Positions 26,443 to 34,885 of a DNA stretch of 64,000 nt are shown here, piece by piece. Under the pieces are notes generated by a model. That model saw nothing but the letters and a program-made list of their open reading frames with translations, had not been told where the DNA came from and made no database searches. How positions within the stretch are numbered: position 1 is the first letter of the stretch; every line of letters begins with the position of its first letter. The translations under genes were made by a program, and so were the position numbers. The stretch comes from CAZUNO01 sp964621445 [NCBI: Candidatus Hadarchaeota archaeon] (GTDB taxonomy: Archaea > CAYQAE01 > CAYVLA01): contig CAZUNO010000008.1 in the NCBI GenBank assembly GCA_964621445.1, positions 1 through 64,000 of the forward strand, given 5' to 3'.

Positions 26443-26517
26443 CGCATTTTCCTCATTTCTGCCAACTAATCACTACGCAATTAGATTGGATTAGACGCCG
26501 TTAAAGGTGGATTTTGT

Positions 26518-28467
26518 TTGCCCAGGGTGAGAGAAACCGGAAAGTCGGAGTCCAAGTCGAAAGAACCCGCCGAGACACGGCAGGAGATAGAGGTTGTACA
26601 GGAGATTAAGGACGACTATTCCGATATTAGTTCAACGGCCGAGGTCGAGGTACCGGATAGAATCATAGACCAGGTTATTGGTCAGGATTCGGCGGTCGAG
26701 GTCATCAAGACCGCAGCTAGACAGAAGAGAAACGTCATGCTGATAGGAGACCCGGGGACCGGCAAGTCGATGTTGGGAAAGGCCATGGCCGAGCTCCTTC
26801 CAAACGAGGAGTTGGAGGACGTTGTTGTTTTCCCAAATCCCGATGACGAGAACAATCCCAGGGTCAGGGTTTTCCCGGCCGGTGAGGGAAAGAAGCTCGC
26901 CGACAGCTACAAGCAAAAGGCGAAAAAGGACGCCGAACTGAAGAACATGATTGTGCTCATCGTGCTGGTGGTTATAGTCGCGGTAGCCATAATACAGGGA
27001 GCCTTTCTTTCCGGGATAATTGCTGCCGTTCTGGTGCTTATCCTTTCACAGAGCATTAGACGTAAGGAGGCCCTGGTGCCAAAACTTCTTGTGAATAATG
27101 ATGAAAAGGAATCCGCTCCCTTCATAGATGCGACCGGTGCTCATGCTGGTGCGCTACTGGGGGATGTCAGGCATGATCCTTTCCAGAGCGGCGGACTGGG
27201 CACCCCTCCACATGAGAGGGTGGAGTGTGGGATGATCCATAGGTCGCATAAGGGCGTCCTCTTCGTGGATGAAGTGGCTATTCTGGATCCCAAGAGCCAA
27301 CAGCAGCTTCTGACCTCAATGCAGGAAAAGGAGTTCCAGATAACGGGGCAGAGCGAGCTGAGCAGCGGGGCCATGGTCAGAACGGAAGCGGTTCCCTGCG
27401 ATTACGTGTTGGTTGCAGCAGGGAACGTTCATACCATAGAGGACATGCACCCGGCCCTTAGATCCAGAATACGAGGGTACGGGTACGAGGTATACATGGA
27501 ACACACGATGGAGATCAAACCGGAGAATACCAACAAGCTAATCCGTTTCATAGCTCAGGAGGTATCCAAGGACAACAAGATACCCCATTTCAACCGTAAG
27601 GCCATAGACGAGATAATCATGGAGGCTAAGCGACGTTCTTCCAGAAAGGACCACTACACCTTGATGTTGAGGGACCTAGGCGGCCTGGTCAGGGCGGCAG
27701 GTGATATAGCCCTTAAGTTGGGCGCTGAGGAGACGGACTCAAATCACGTTTCAATGGCCCGGAAGCTGTCAAAGACCCTGGAAGAACAGATAGCAGACCG
27801 ATATATCGCAAACAAGAAGGATTACGAGGTCGTGCGGACTGAGGGGGAGAAGATCGGTCAGGTAAATGGCCTCGCCGTTATGGGCAACAGCGGCATCATA
27901 ACTGCCATTGCCGCGGAGGCCACCAAGCCCCTTAGCAAGCAGAGCGGATCAATCATCGCAACTGGCAAGCTGGGGGAAATTGCCAAGGAGGCCGTCCAAA
28001 ACGTGAGTGCAATCGTCAAGAAGTTTGCCCAAAAGGACCTCACGGAATTTGACCTTCACATACAGTTCCTCCAGGCATACTCGGGCGTAGAGGGGGACAG
28101 CGCATCAATTTCGGTTGCCACTGCGGTCATATCCGCAATCGAGCGCATACCGGTGGATCAAGAGGTGGCCATGACCGGCTCCCTATCGGTGAGGGGAGAG
28201 GTAATGCCAGTTGGAGGTGTGTGCCAAAAGATTGAGGCTGCCATAGAGGCCGGTATAAAGAAGGCCATAATTCCAGCTGCAAATCTGGGCGATGTAACTC
28301 TCGAGGAAAGCAAGAAAGACAAGATCGAGATAATTCCAGTCCGGACCATAAACGAGGTGCTGGAGCACTCACTGACCGGGGAAAAGAAGGAGGGATTGCT
28401 GGAGAAGATCCGGGGCCTCTTACCCGATTTCTCCATCGATGTCCAGCCAACTGCATCCGCTCGTTAG
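26518..28467 (+). CDS. lonB: Membrane-bound ATP-dependent protease LonB
   Basis: Archaeal Lon, the main membrane-linked AAA+ protease. Walker A is GDPGTGKS (about residues 78-85). A double hydrophobic insert within the ATPase domain (about 141-178) anchors it in the membrane, as in all archaeal LonB. Walker B is GVLFVDEVAIL (about 246). The protease domain has the Ser-Lys dyad: Ser528 in EGDSASIS and Lys571 in VGGVCQKIEAA. The TTG start is preceded by AGGTGGA. Length 649 residues, normal. Confidence 0.96.
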   Translation: MPRVRETGKSESKSKEPAETRQEIEVVQEIKDDYSDISSTAEVEVPDRIIDQVIGQDSAVEVIKTAARQKRNVMLIGDPGTGKSMLGKAMAELLPNEELEDVVVFPNPDDENNPRVRVFPAGEGKKLADSYKQKAKKDAELKNMIVLIVLVVIVAVAIIQGAFLSGIIAAVLVLILSQSIRRKEALVPKLLVNNDEKESAPFIDATGAHAGALLGDVRHDPFQSGGLGTPPHERVECGMIHRSHKGVLFVDEVAILDPKSQQQLLTSMQEKEFQITGQSELSSGAMVRTEAVPCDYVLVAAGNVHTIEDMHPALRSRIRGYGYEVYMEHTMEIKPENTNKLIRFIAQEVSKDNKIPHFNRKAIDEIIMEAKRRSSRKDHYTLMLRDLGGLVRAAGDIALKLGAEETDSNHVSMARKLSKTLEEQIADRYIANKKDYEVVRTEGEKIGQVNGLAVMGNSGIITAIAAEATKPLSKQSGSIIATGKLGEIAKEAVQNVSAIVKKFAQKDLTEFDLHIQFLQAYSGVEGDSASISVATAVISAIERIPVDQEVAMTGSLSVRGEVMPVGGVCQKIEAAIEAGIKKAIIPAANLGDVTLEESKKDKIEIIPVRTINEVLEHSLTGEKKEGLLEKIRGLLPDFSIDVQPTASAR

Positions 28468-28494
28468 AAATCCATCGGCATCTTCGTACGAGAC

Positions 28495-28503
28495 ATTTAT
28501 AAG
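28495..28503 (+). promoter_or_regulatory. TATA box for the 28.5 kb lipoprotein gene
   Basis: The sequence ATTTATAAG lies about 38-44 bases before the start codon, with GGAGGA at 28529-28534 as ribosome site. Confidence 0.5.
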
Positions 28504-28536
28504 ATTTCTGAAATTGTTATTAACGACTGGAGGAAG

Positions 28537-29016
28537 TTGTTTTTGCTCTCTAGAGATTATGCTGCTTTGTTCTTGCTTTCAATTCTGGGTGCGGTAATTC
28601 TTTCCGGCTGCATCTTTCCGGATGAGGATGTTACCATTGACATATACGGTCCGGACCAGATAGCTCCTAACGTTACCAAGCCCAATGGTATCAGGATTAG
28701 AATCAATAACGATGTCGACGAGGACATTGAAAACATGTCGGTTAAGATGGTGGTCCCCGAGAGAATTCGTTTCACCGGTAACGTGGGCGGAAGGCCTCTG
28801 AAACTGGAGAAGGGCCTTGACTGGACCTATAGCTTCACCACCAGCATTGGAGCTGGGGATATCAGAGAGTTTTCATTTACCTACAAGCCCGAGATCTATG
28901 ATGAGCAACTGGATGCCCAGGGTGAGTTTGCCTTTTCCATAGGGATTAGTGTAAGCGATAGCCAAGGAAGGTCTCTGGGAAACGCAAGCACAACCTGGCG
29001 TGTAGTGAAGCCCTAA
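28537..29016 (+). CDS. Small lipoprotein, unknown function
   Basis: Not recognised beyond its export signal. An N-terminal hydrophobic stretch ends in the lipobox LSGC at about residues 22-25, so the mature protein should be lipid-anchored on the outer face. The rest (about 130 residues) is beta-rich with a pattern of conserved Val/Ile and aromatic residues that resembles an immunoglobulin-like or CARDB-like fold (inference). The start is TTG 28537 or, with better spacing to GGAGG, TTG 28543. It stands alone between lonB and the DUF47 gene. Confidence 0.7.
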   Translation: MFLLSRDYAALFLLSILGAVILSGCIFPDEDVTIDIYGPDQIAPNVTKPNGIRIRINNDVDEDIENMSVKMVVPERIRFTGNVGGRPLKLEKGLDWTYSFTTSIGAGDIREFSFTYKPEIYDEQLDAQGEFAFSIGISVSDSQGRSLGNASTTWRVVKP

Positions 29017-29053
29017 TCCGGAGAATCGCGCAAATAAGGTTCCCTACAACAAA

Positions 29054-29062
29054 TTATTAAAA
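29054..29062 (+). promoter_or_regulatory. TATA-like element for the DUF47 gene
   Basis: The sequence TTATTAAAA lies about 35 bases before the ATG at 29093. A GGTGA ribosome site sits 5 bases before the ATG. Confidence 0.45.
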
Positions 29063-29092
29063 GACATAGTGTAGACTTGATCAGGTGACGAA

Positions 29093-29770
29093 ATGGGAAC
29101 TGAGCGCTTCTACCCGCTATTGAAGGTGAAAGAGGGCCAGGAAACGGTTGATGATTTCCGGCGTCATATCGAACTAATCTGTCAATGTGTAGAGGGCGTT
29201 AAAAACAATATCGAAGCGCTCTGCAATGGCGAGAAAGAGGAGATCGAGAAGACATCGGCCAGCGTTTTTACCAGCGAGCGTAAGGCAGATGTGATAGCCA
29301 GGGACATGATGAAGAAGCTCTCGGTGGGGGAGCTCAGGCCCAAGTTCAGAGAGGACCTGTTGAGGATCCTGTTCAATCTGGAACAGATCGGCAGGTTTGC
29401 CGAGGAATGCGCCTTCGAGACCAAGATCGTTGACGTTAGTTTCCTGGACCAGGAGTCAAAAGACCTGCTAAAGGAGATGGGGAACAACTCCTATAAGACG
29501 GTGAAGGAGCTTTCCAAAGCCATCAGAGAGCTGACCTATGATCTGGACCTGGTGGTGGAGTATGGAAACAAGGTATCGGAGTTCGAGGAAAGGGGCGATG
29601 ATTTCAGAAGGAAGCTGATGACCAGGATAAGCGAAAAGGGAGATAAGATAGACACGAACACCGCCAACTTTTTCTCGACCAACCGTTTGATAGAGTCCCT
29701 GGAGGAGGTCGCCGACAGGGCGGAGGACACGGCCGACCAGATAAGGGTCTTGGCCATATCCTATATTTAG
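29093..29770 (+). CDS. DUF47 (PhoU-like) protein
   Basis: All-alpha protein of the DUF47/PhoU-like family, which usually accompanies Pit-type phosphate transporters and is thought to tune them. The sequence is almost entirely helical with heptad-like leucines. Conserved acidic clusters that could bind metal are visible, for example SEFEERGDDFRRKLM and SLEEVADRAEDTADQIR near the C-terminus. Length 225 residues. No Pit transporter gene is adjacent, so the partner must be elsewhere. Confidence 0.85.
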   Translation: MGTERFYPLLKVKEGQETVDDFRRHIELICQCVEGVKNNIEALCNGEKEEIEKTSASVFTSERKADVIARDMMKKLSVGELRPKFREDLLRILFNLEQIGRFAEECAFETKIVDVSFLDQESKDLLKEMGNNSYKTVKELSKAIRELTYDLDLVVEYGNKVSEFEERGDDFRRKLMTRISEKGDKIDTNTANFFSTNRLIESLEEVADRAEDTADQIRVLAISYI

Positions 29771-29775
29771 CCCAT

Positions 29776-31143
29776 TTACCAGTAAACCTTGTAATTTCCC
29801 TCGTGGTGACGTACTATCCTGGACTGGGTATTGGATTCCTCTTCATTTTCCGATGAGTCGGCCCGGGGATATCTTTTCTGTAGGTAGCCCATTATACGGG
29901 GGTAGGGAACCTTGTAGGATGAGCCCTGTTTGCTGTAGGTGAAGATGGGGAATTCAGTCATGGATTCAAAATCCTCTTTCTGCTTCCCATCAACGATCAG
30001 TATGAGGTTTTCGAGTTTCGATTCCTCTAGATCCTGGAGTTGCCTATCCTTTATCTCACCATATTCGGATTTCCAGTAGCCAATGAGGTGTATGGGGATC
30101 TCCAACTCCCCTCTGCAGAGCGAGAGGTCGGGAATGAAAGCCGAGTCGCCGTAGGTAAATATCTCCGGCTCGCAATCGATGTGCCAACCATCCATCTTTA
30201 ACGCCTTGAGGGTGCTGACAAGCTTGGCCTCTATCTTTCCATCTACGAGCTTGAGCCTTAGATCTTCCGGCTCTGGATGGTCCACCCTGGGGGTCTCCGA
30301 TATCTGGAACTCGAATTTCACCTTTCTTTTTGACTTCTTGAAGTTGATGGACAGTTGACAATCGAAGTCCCTCTTCTCGGATAATCGGTATAGACTACAG
30401 ACCAGGGAGGACATTCTGTATCCAAATTTTGAGGATTTCTTGTCGAAGAGCTCGAGCGGTCCCGGGACTAGAAATTCAAACCCGTCCTCCCCCGATCCGG
30501 TTTCATGGATCAGGCCGTAGAACTTCACGTTCCTATATATGAACCTGGCCGATGAGGGCCGTTTTACGGGTCCCAGTTGGAGTGAGAAGGAGTTGGCCAG
30601 TATATTTGATAGCATCTCGAAGTTATAGGAGGAACCCAGATCCTCGGGGGGGTCCCCGACTCTCTCCAGTATCCTGTTGTCCTTTTCGTCCATCCAAAGA
30701 GCCTGATCCAGCTCACGATCATCCACTTCAATCTTGTTCGCGAATTGGTGGATAAGATCCTCCCTGGCCTCTGAACTCATGAACCCCGAATGATCGTGGG
30801 ATAGGAATTTGAAGAACCTCAGTCTGAGGTCGGTGCAGTTGGAGATGCCCATCTTGGAGAGTCTCTGCATGCTTTTCTCGTCGAAAAGATCTGTTAGTCC
30901 CTTCCGGTTGAAGCTGTAGTATCTACCGAGTACCAGCTTGGCGGCGTCAGATGTCTTGGATCTCGAAAAGCACTCGTCGATTTCACTTTCGTCGAAATTC
31001 TTTTCCTTGCTTCCCAGGTTCTTCTCGTATATCTCCCTGGCCTTCTGTAACTCGGATTCCAGTTCCGCGCTCGCGAACTTTGGATAGGCCTTTCCCTTCC
31101 GGATGGTTATCTTGAAGCTGTTGAGAGAGACCATCCTATTCAC
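29776..31143 (-). CDS. DUF790 nuclease-like protein (Bax1 family)
   Basis: Archaeal DUF790 family, whose characterised member Bax1 is a nuclease partner of the XPB helicase in DNA repair. The C-terminal PD-(D/E)XK-like core is visible: YGDSAFIPDLSL, then IPIHLIGYWKSEYGEIKDRQ and ENLILIVDGKQ. The N-terminal about 250 residues are helical and charged. 455 residues. The GTG start at 31143 overlaps the fibrillarin stop by 4 bases, so it is cotranslated with an RNA-modification gene rather than with XPB, which is absent from this window. Confidence 0.82.
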   Translation of the reverse strand: MNRMVSLNSFKITIRKGKAYPKFASAELESELQKAREIYEKNLGSKEKNFDESEIDECFSRSKTSDAAKLVLGRYYSFNRKGLTDLFDEKSMQRLSKMGISNCTDLRLRFFKFLSHDHSGFMSSEAREDLIHQFANKIEVDDRELDQALWMDEKDNRILERVGDPPEDLGSSYNFEMLSNILANSFSLQLGPVKRPSSARFIYRNVKFYGLIHETGSGEDGFEFLVPGPLELFDKKSSKFGYRMSSLVCSLYRLSEKRDFDCQLSINFKKSKRKVKFEFQISETPRVDHPEPEDLRLKLVDGKIEAKLVSTLKALKMDGWHIDCEPEIFTYGDSAFIPDLSLCRGELEIPIHLIGYWKSEYGEIKDRQLQDLEESKLENLILIVDGKQKEDFESMTEFPIFTYSKQGSSYKVPYPRIMGYLQKRYPRADSSENEEESNTQSRIVRHHEGNYKVYW

Positions 31144-31829
31144 TCATCTTTCATGCGGGCAACCACGGCGATGTGGTCCTTTACATAGGGATCCAGTTCG
31201 ACTGTCTCCTCGATGTCCATGCCGCACTTCCTCAAAGAGGAGATCTCCTTTTCATAGATCTCCCGGGGTTTCCGAGAGACATCGATGCTCCGTGATTTGA
31301 TCATGAGTATACCGGAACCCCCTGGCCCTAGGAAACCCTTGGCATTGGCGCAGAAGATACGGCTTTGCTCGGGCTGGGCTACATCCTGGTAAAGTAGATC
31401 CACCTCGGAAAGGAGATGGGAGTAGGATGCCGGCTCCCTGGCATCGGACAGTATTGGAACCATGTTCTCTCTCCTCTTGGAGGTTCTCAGTAGATCTCTC
31501 ATTGGTCTGGGGGCAAATTCGACGCAGAAGATAGCGCCATCGTCTCCAACGATATCCGAGATATAGGACGCGGTGGTGCCAGAGGCCGCACCCAGGTACA
31601 GAACCCGGGATCCTTCCCGGAGGTCAAGCTTCCCCAAGCCGGACAATATGGCTGCCGATAGCTTGCTATCATAGGGGGACCAGGGCCTGTACCTCACTCC
31701 ATCAATCTTGGTGATGGGCTCGTCGGGGGTGCCTCCCTCGGATTTGAGCTCCCTGGTGGCAAGACGGGATTCCCCGTCGCTCACGATTCTGTATACGCCT
31801 TCGAATTCCGTATTTTCAATTGTAGTCAA
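31140..31829 (-). CDS. flpA: Fibrillarin (FlpA), 2'-O-methyltransferase
   Basis: SAM-dependent methyltransferase of C/D box sRNPs that methylates ribose in rRNA and tRNA. The family start (YRPWSPYDSKLSAAILSG) and the SAM motif VLYLGAASGTTASYISDIVG are clear, followed by VEFAPRPMRDLL, DLLYQDVAQPEQ and the catalytic Lys in LMIKSRSID. Length 229 residues. TTG start 3 bases after the AMMECR1 gene. Its partner Nop5 is not next to it, unlike in many Euryarchaeota. Confidence 0.95.
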   Translation of the reverse strand: MTTIENTEFEGVYRIVSDGESRLATRELKSEGGTPDEPITKIDGVRYRPWSPYDSKLSAAILSGLGKLDLREGSRVLYLGAASGTTASYISDIVGDDGAIFCVEFAPRPMRDLLRTSKRRENMVPILSDAREPASYSHLLSEVDLLYQDVAQPEQSRIFCANAKGFLGPGGSGILMIKSRSIDVSRKPREIYEKEISSLRKCGMDIEETVELDPYVKDHIAVVARMKDE

Positions 31830-31832
31830 TCA

Positions 31833-32435
31833 TCAATCCATCCTTAAGATCTTTCCCTCCGCCTCCTCCTCGCCGAAGACGAATCCCTCGAACCTCTGGA
31901 TCTCGGTTTCCTCATCTATCCAGGCTGTCGGTGGAAGCCCGGCTTTGTGACAGGTGTGGGACAGGAATTCCTCCTCATCCCAGCCCTGCTCAACGGCGAC
32001 CTGAGGAAGCAATAGACCCTGATACCAGCCTTTTTTCACGATCAATCCGTGCTTCCCTATTTCAATTTCCTGGGGGTATTCGGAGGGCTTTGCGACCTTC
32101 AGCTCCTCTGGAGGGGTGAGCACGGTGACCTCGAGGATTATCCCATCGATTTCGTCCTCCTTGACTGGCGGAAAACGAGGGTCATTTGAGCATGCGGATA
32201 TGGCCGAGTCAATTAGGGCCTCGATGAGAGGAGATCCGGGGTACGGATGCCCGATACACCCTTTGAGTTCATCTCCGGGATGGGATTTTATGGTTACGAA
32301 GACGCCGGCCTTCTCCCTAAGTTGATCCGGGGTTTCTTCCGGGGGCGGTATCGTTGAACGGTGGCTTATATGTTCGGTTATGGCATCCCTGGCCGTTTTC
32401 ACCAGGAAACGCCCCTGCTCCATGTCTATCTCCAT
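31833..32435 (-). CDS. AMMECR1-domain protein
   Basis: Conserved AMMECR1 family. The hallmark LKGCIGHPYPGSPLIEAL corresponds to the LRGCIG core, and the YQGLLLPQVAVEQGWDEEEFLSHTCHKAGLP segment matches the C-terminal half. Function is unknown, though it is nearly universal in Archaea and eukaryotes. 200 residues. It abuts the Mut7-C gene with no gap and precedes fibrillarin by 3 bases, in an operon with RNA-related genes. Confidence 0.93.
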   Translation of the reverse strand: MEIDMEQGRFLVKTARDAITEHISHRSTIPPPEETPDQLREKAGVFVTIKSHPGDELKGCIGHPYPGSPLIEALIDSAISACSNDPRFPPVKEDEIDGIILEVTVLTPPEELKVAKPSEYPQEIEIGKHGLIVKKGWYQGLLLPQVAVEQGWDEEEFLSHTCHKAGLPPTAWIDEETEIQRFEGFVFGEEEAEGKILRMD

Positions 32436-32924
32436 TTAATCAGGTTCCGTTTCAAACTCGGTTTTGATGGCATTAATCTTTTTCTCAATATCCTCCCAGT
32501 GACGGCCCATCCAATATACCTTCTGGCATTCAGTGCATTCCCAGAAGCGAGAGTGGTACTCAAGTACCTTGGGGGGAATCCGGTCCTGGAGCTCTTCGGT
32601 GCCTTTCTCGGCCAGAGTGCCGTTGCATACCGGGCACCTGCTGTTTTTGGGGTCGAGTTCGATGCTGTCAAGTCCAAGACTTCTGTAGAGTTCTATTATC
32701 TGGTCTTGAACATCCATCTGGCCGATGTAGATCGCCGGTATGCCCCTTGCCTTTGCCTGGTCTATCAGTTTCTGGTCCCTGGAAAGTATGGTCCTTGATG
32801 TATCCTTGGCAATGTTGAGTATTTCCCGGTCCTCAACTACGCCCGAAAGGGCGTCGAAACCAAGTATCCGGAGCCATCTAGATAGTTTCCCGAGCATCAA
32901 ATCGATGATAAATCGCATCGCCAT
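32436..32924 (-). CDS. Mut7-C PIN-like RNase with zinc ribbon
   Basis: Mut7-C (DUF82) family, a predicted PIN-like ribonuclease. The N-terminal MRFIIDLMLGKLSRWLRILG with its Asp and the following TILSRDQKLI carry the acidic active-site residues. A zinc ribbon follows (CPVCNG about residue 97 and CTEC about residue 130, then KVYWMGRHWEDI), typical of the family. 162 residues. Stops exactly where AMMECR1 starts, and lies 6 bases after aspS. Confidence 0.9.
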   Translation of the reverse strand: MAMRFIIDLMLGKLSRWLRILGFDALSGVVEDREILNIAKDTSRTILSRDQKLIDQAKARGIPAIYIGQMDVQDQIIELYRSLGLDSIELDPKNSRCPVCNGTLAEKGTEELQDRIPPKVLEYHSRFWECTECQKVYWMGRHWEDIEKKINAIKTEFETEPD

Positions 32925-32930
32925 CAGGCT

Positions 32931-34226
32931 TCAAGGAACGAGTCGGAGACGGTCCCGGGGAAAGAGGCATACCTCCCTTATATTCGTCTTTCCGGTCAAG
33001 GCCATCAAGAGTCTTTCAACCCCTATGGCCCATCCCGCGTGGGGAGGCATGCCGTACCTGAAGGCCTGCAGGTGGTAGTTAAAGTCATGGGGGTTCAGTC
33101 CCCTCTCTTCGAGCCGCTTTTTCAGGAGATCCATATCGTGCACCCGCTTCCCTCCCGAGGCCAGCTCCAGGTAGCCCCACATCATGTCAAATCCCTCCGA
33201 AAGGCCTTTGCCCTTGGGCTGTATATAGAAGGGCTTTATCTCGTGTGGCCAGTCCACTATGAAGAAGGGCGCTTCAATCTCAGATCCGATCCTGCGGCTC
33301 GCCTTTGACCCGATATCATCTCCCCATTCAAGTTCTCCCTGATTCCTATTTGCGATTTCCAGGGCCTCTGAGTAGGTCAGTACGGGCAGAGGCAACTCTA
33401 TTGGCTCGAGATCAGCTCCTATGGCCTCCAGGAGCTCCTGGTCATTGTTCAGGATTTCATCGGTTACCCTCTTGAGCAGGCCCTCCGCGATATCCATCAC
33501 ATCCTTACAGGAGGCGAAGGCGTGCTCGATATCGATGGACATGGATTCGTTCAGGTGCCTGTTGGTATTGTGGCTTTCGGCCCTGAAAATTGGAGTTATC
33601 TCCCATACTTTCTCGAAAATCGGGACCAGTTCCTCCTTGTAGAGCTGCGGGCTCTGTGCCAGAAATGCCTCCCTCTCGAAGTAGGCTATAGGGAATAGCT
33701 CGGTTCCGCCCTCTGAGGCGGAGGCTATTATATTGGGGGTGTTTATCTCCGTGAACCCCTGTTCATCGAAAAAGCGGCGGACGTATTTGACCGTCTGGGA
33801 CCTCAACTGGAAGATGGCCCTTGTGCCTGGCCTCCGCAGATCTATGGTCCGGTTGTCCAGACGGGTGTCCAGGTTTGCATCTACCTTCTCGGTAACGTCA
33901 AGGGGAAGGGGTGTCTCCGCTTCGGATATCACCGAGATCTTCGAGGGCACTACCTCTATTCCACCCGGCGCTTGGTCCATGGCCTTTACACTTCCCTCAA
34001 TATCCACAACGGACTCCAGGGAAATTGAGTCCATGCTTTCAAAAACCTCTGGGGGTGACTTGGCCTTGACGGCGGTTACCTGAAACAAGCCGTCCTTGTC
34101 CCTAACCTGGATGAATCTTATGCCGCCAAGATCTCTCTTGGTGTGCAGCCAACCTTTAACCCTGACCTCCTGGCCAACCTGATCTTTTAGACTAGATGAG
34201 TATACTCTGTTTATGGTCTCTCCCAA
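32931..34226 (-). CDS. aspS: Aspartyl-tRNA synthetase, probably non-discriminating
   Basis: Class IIb synthetase. An N-terminal OB fold (VRVKGWLHTKRDLGG) is followed by the catalytic core with motif 1 (RRFFDEQGFTEINTP), motif 2 (FRAESHNTNRHLNE) and motif 3 (GWAIGVERLLMALTG). At the two positions that decide tRNA(Asp) specificity in Thermococcus AspRS (Trp26 and Lys85) this protein has His28 and Pro87, as in non-discriminating enzymes that also charge tRNA(Asn). The TTG at 34226 has GGAG 8 bases upstream, so it is preferred to GTG 34235. About 431 residues. Confidence 0.95.
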   Translation of the reverse strand: MGETINRVYSSSLKDQVGQEVRVKGWLHTKRDLGGIRFIQVRDKDGLFQVTAVKAKSPPEVFESMDSISLESVVDIEGSVKAMDQAPGGIEVVPSKISVISEAETPLPLDVTEKVDANLDTRLDNRTIDLRRPGTRAIFQLRSQTVKYVRRFFDEQGFTEINTPNIIASASEGGTELFPIAYFEREAFLAQSPQLYKEELVPIFEKVWEITPIFRAESHNTNRHLNESMSIDIEHAFASCKDVMDIAEGLLKRVTDEILNNDQELLEAIGADLEPIELPLPVLTYSEALEIANRNQGELEWGDDIGSKASRRIGSEIEAPFFIVDWPHEIKPFYIQPKGKGLSEGFDMMWGYLELASGGKRVHDMDLLKKRLEERGLNPHDFNYHLQAFRYGMPPHAGWAIGVERLLMALTGKTNIREVCLFPRDRLRLVP

Positions 34227-34245
34227 GATTAACACTCCTTGGGTT

Positions 34246-34752
34246 CTATTCGAATACTATATTGATCTCCTGTCCGGTGAGATCCTTTATCAGTTCCTGG
34301 AGCTGGTCAAGATCCAGCGACATCTTCTCCTTGTCCTCCTCGGCAACCCTTATCTTGTATTTCCTGGTACCATCCACGGAGTACACGGTATTGACCCCCA
34401 GGATGCGTGCGGGGCGTATCAGGTCATCGGCAACCGCCCTGGGCTCGGCCATGCTCCCGAGAACCCTGACATCCATGTCGATGCGATCGGAGATCTCCTC
34501 CACTACCTCGCTGCCCTTTCCCATGAATGCCTGGACATCATCCTCGCCAACTACCATGATGGCCAGTCCATTGACCTCAAGGGACTTTTCGAAGGTTATG
34601 TCACGGAGACCCTTGTTCCTATCCATGGCCTTGTACAGGGTTCTGGCTATCTTGACATCTATCTCGCTTACTTCTCCTCTGTCCAGCTTTTTCTGGCAGC
34701 TGGGACAGAGTATGCCGCTTTTCATACAAACTTCGCATATCGGAGTTTTCAT
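34246..34752 (-). CDS. Zinc-finger and KH-domain RNA-binding protein (NusA-like)
   Basis: A short N-terminal zinc finger (CEVCMKSGILCPSCQ) is followed by a region resembling NusA-type KH domains (LAIMVVGEDDVQAFMGKGSEV and VRVLGSMAEPRAVADDL). This is a widely conserved archaeal protein of unknown detail, probably binding RNA in transcription or translation. 168 residues. Nineteen bases upstream of aspS on the same strand, so it is the first gene of the aspS operon. Confidence 0.8.
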   Translation of the reverse strand: MKTPICEVCMKSGILCPSCQKKLDRGEVSEIDVKIARTLYKAMDRNKGLRDITFEKSLEVNGLAIMVVGEDDVQAFMGKGSEVVEEISDRIDMDVRVLGSMAEPRAVADDLIRPARILGVNTVYSVDGTRKYKIRVAEEDKEKMSLDLDQLQELIKDLTGQEINIVFE

Positions 34753-34825
34753 ATCGCTTCTCCTTCTATTGCTTGATTATGGGGAGTTTAAGGACTGGAG
34801 GAGCTGGTAATACTTCCGATCGCTA

Positions 34826-34834
34826 CTTTTAAGT
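34826..34834 (+). promoter_or_regulatory. TATA element in the KH-protein/E1-like gap
   Basis: The sequence CTTTTAAGT lies 56 bases before the TTG start of the E1-like gene. The reverse strand reads ACTTAAAAG and may serve the divergent KH-domain gene. Confidence 0.45.
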
Positions 34835-34885
34835 ATTTTCCAGTGAGTTAAAGGGCGTTGCAAGACTGCTTCCAGTGGTGTTTGG

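Noticed and set aside
34196-34810. 204-residue open frame on plus strand opposite the KH-domain gene
   Set aside because: It is fully antisense to a recognised gene, serine/leucine-rich as expected of a shadow frame, and shows no motif or ribosome site.
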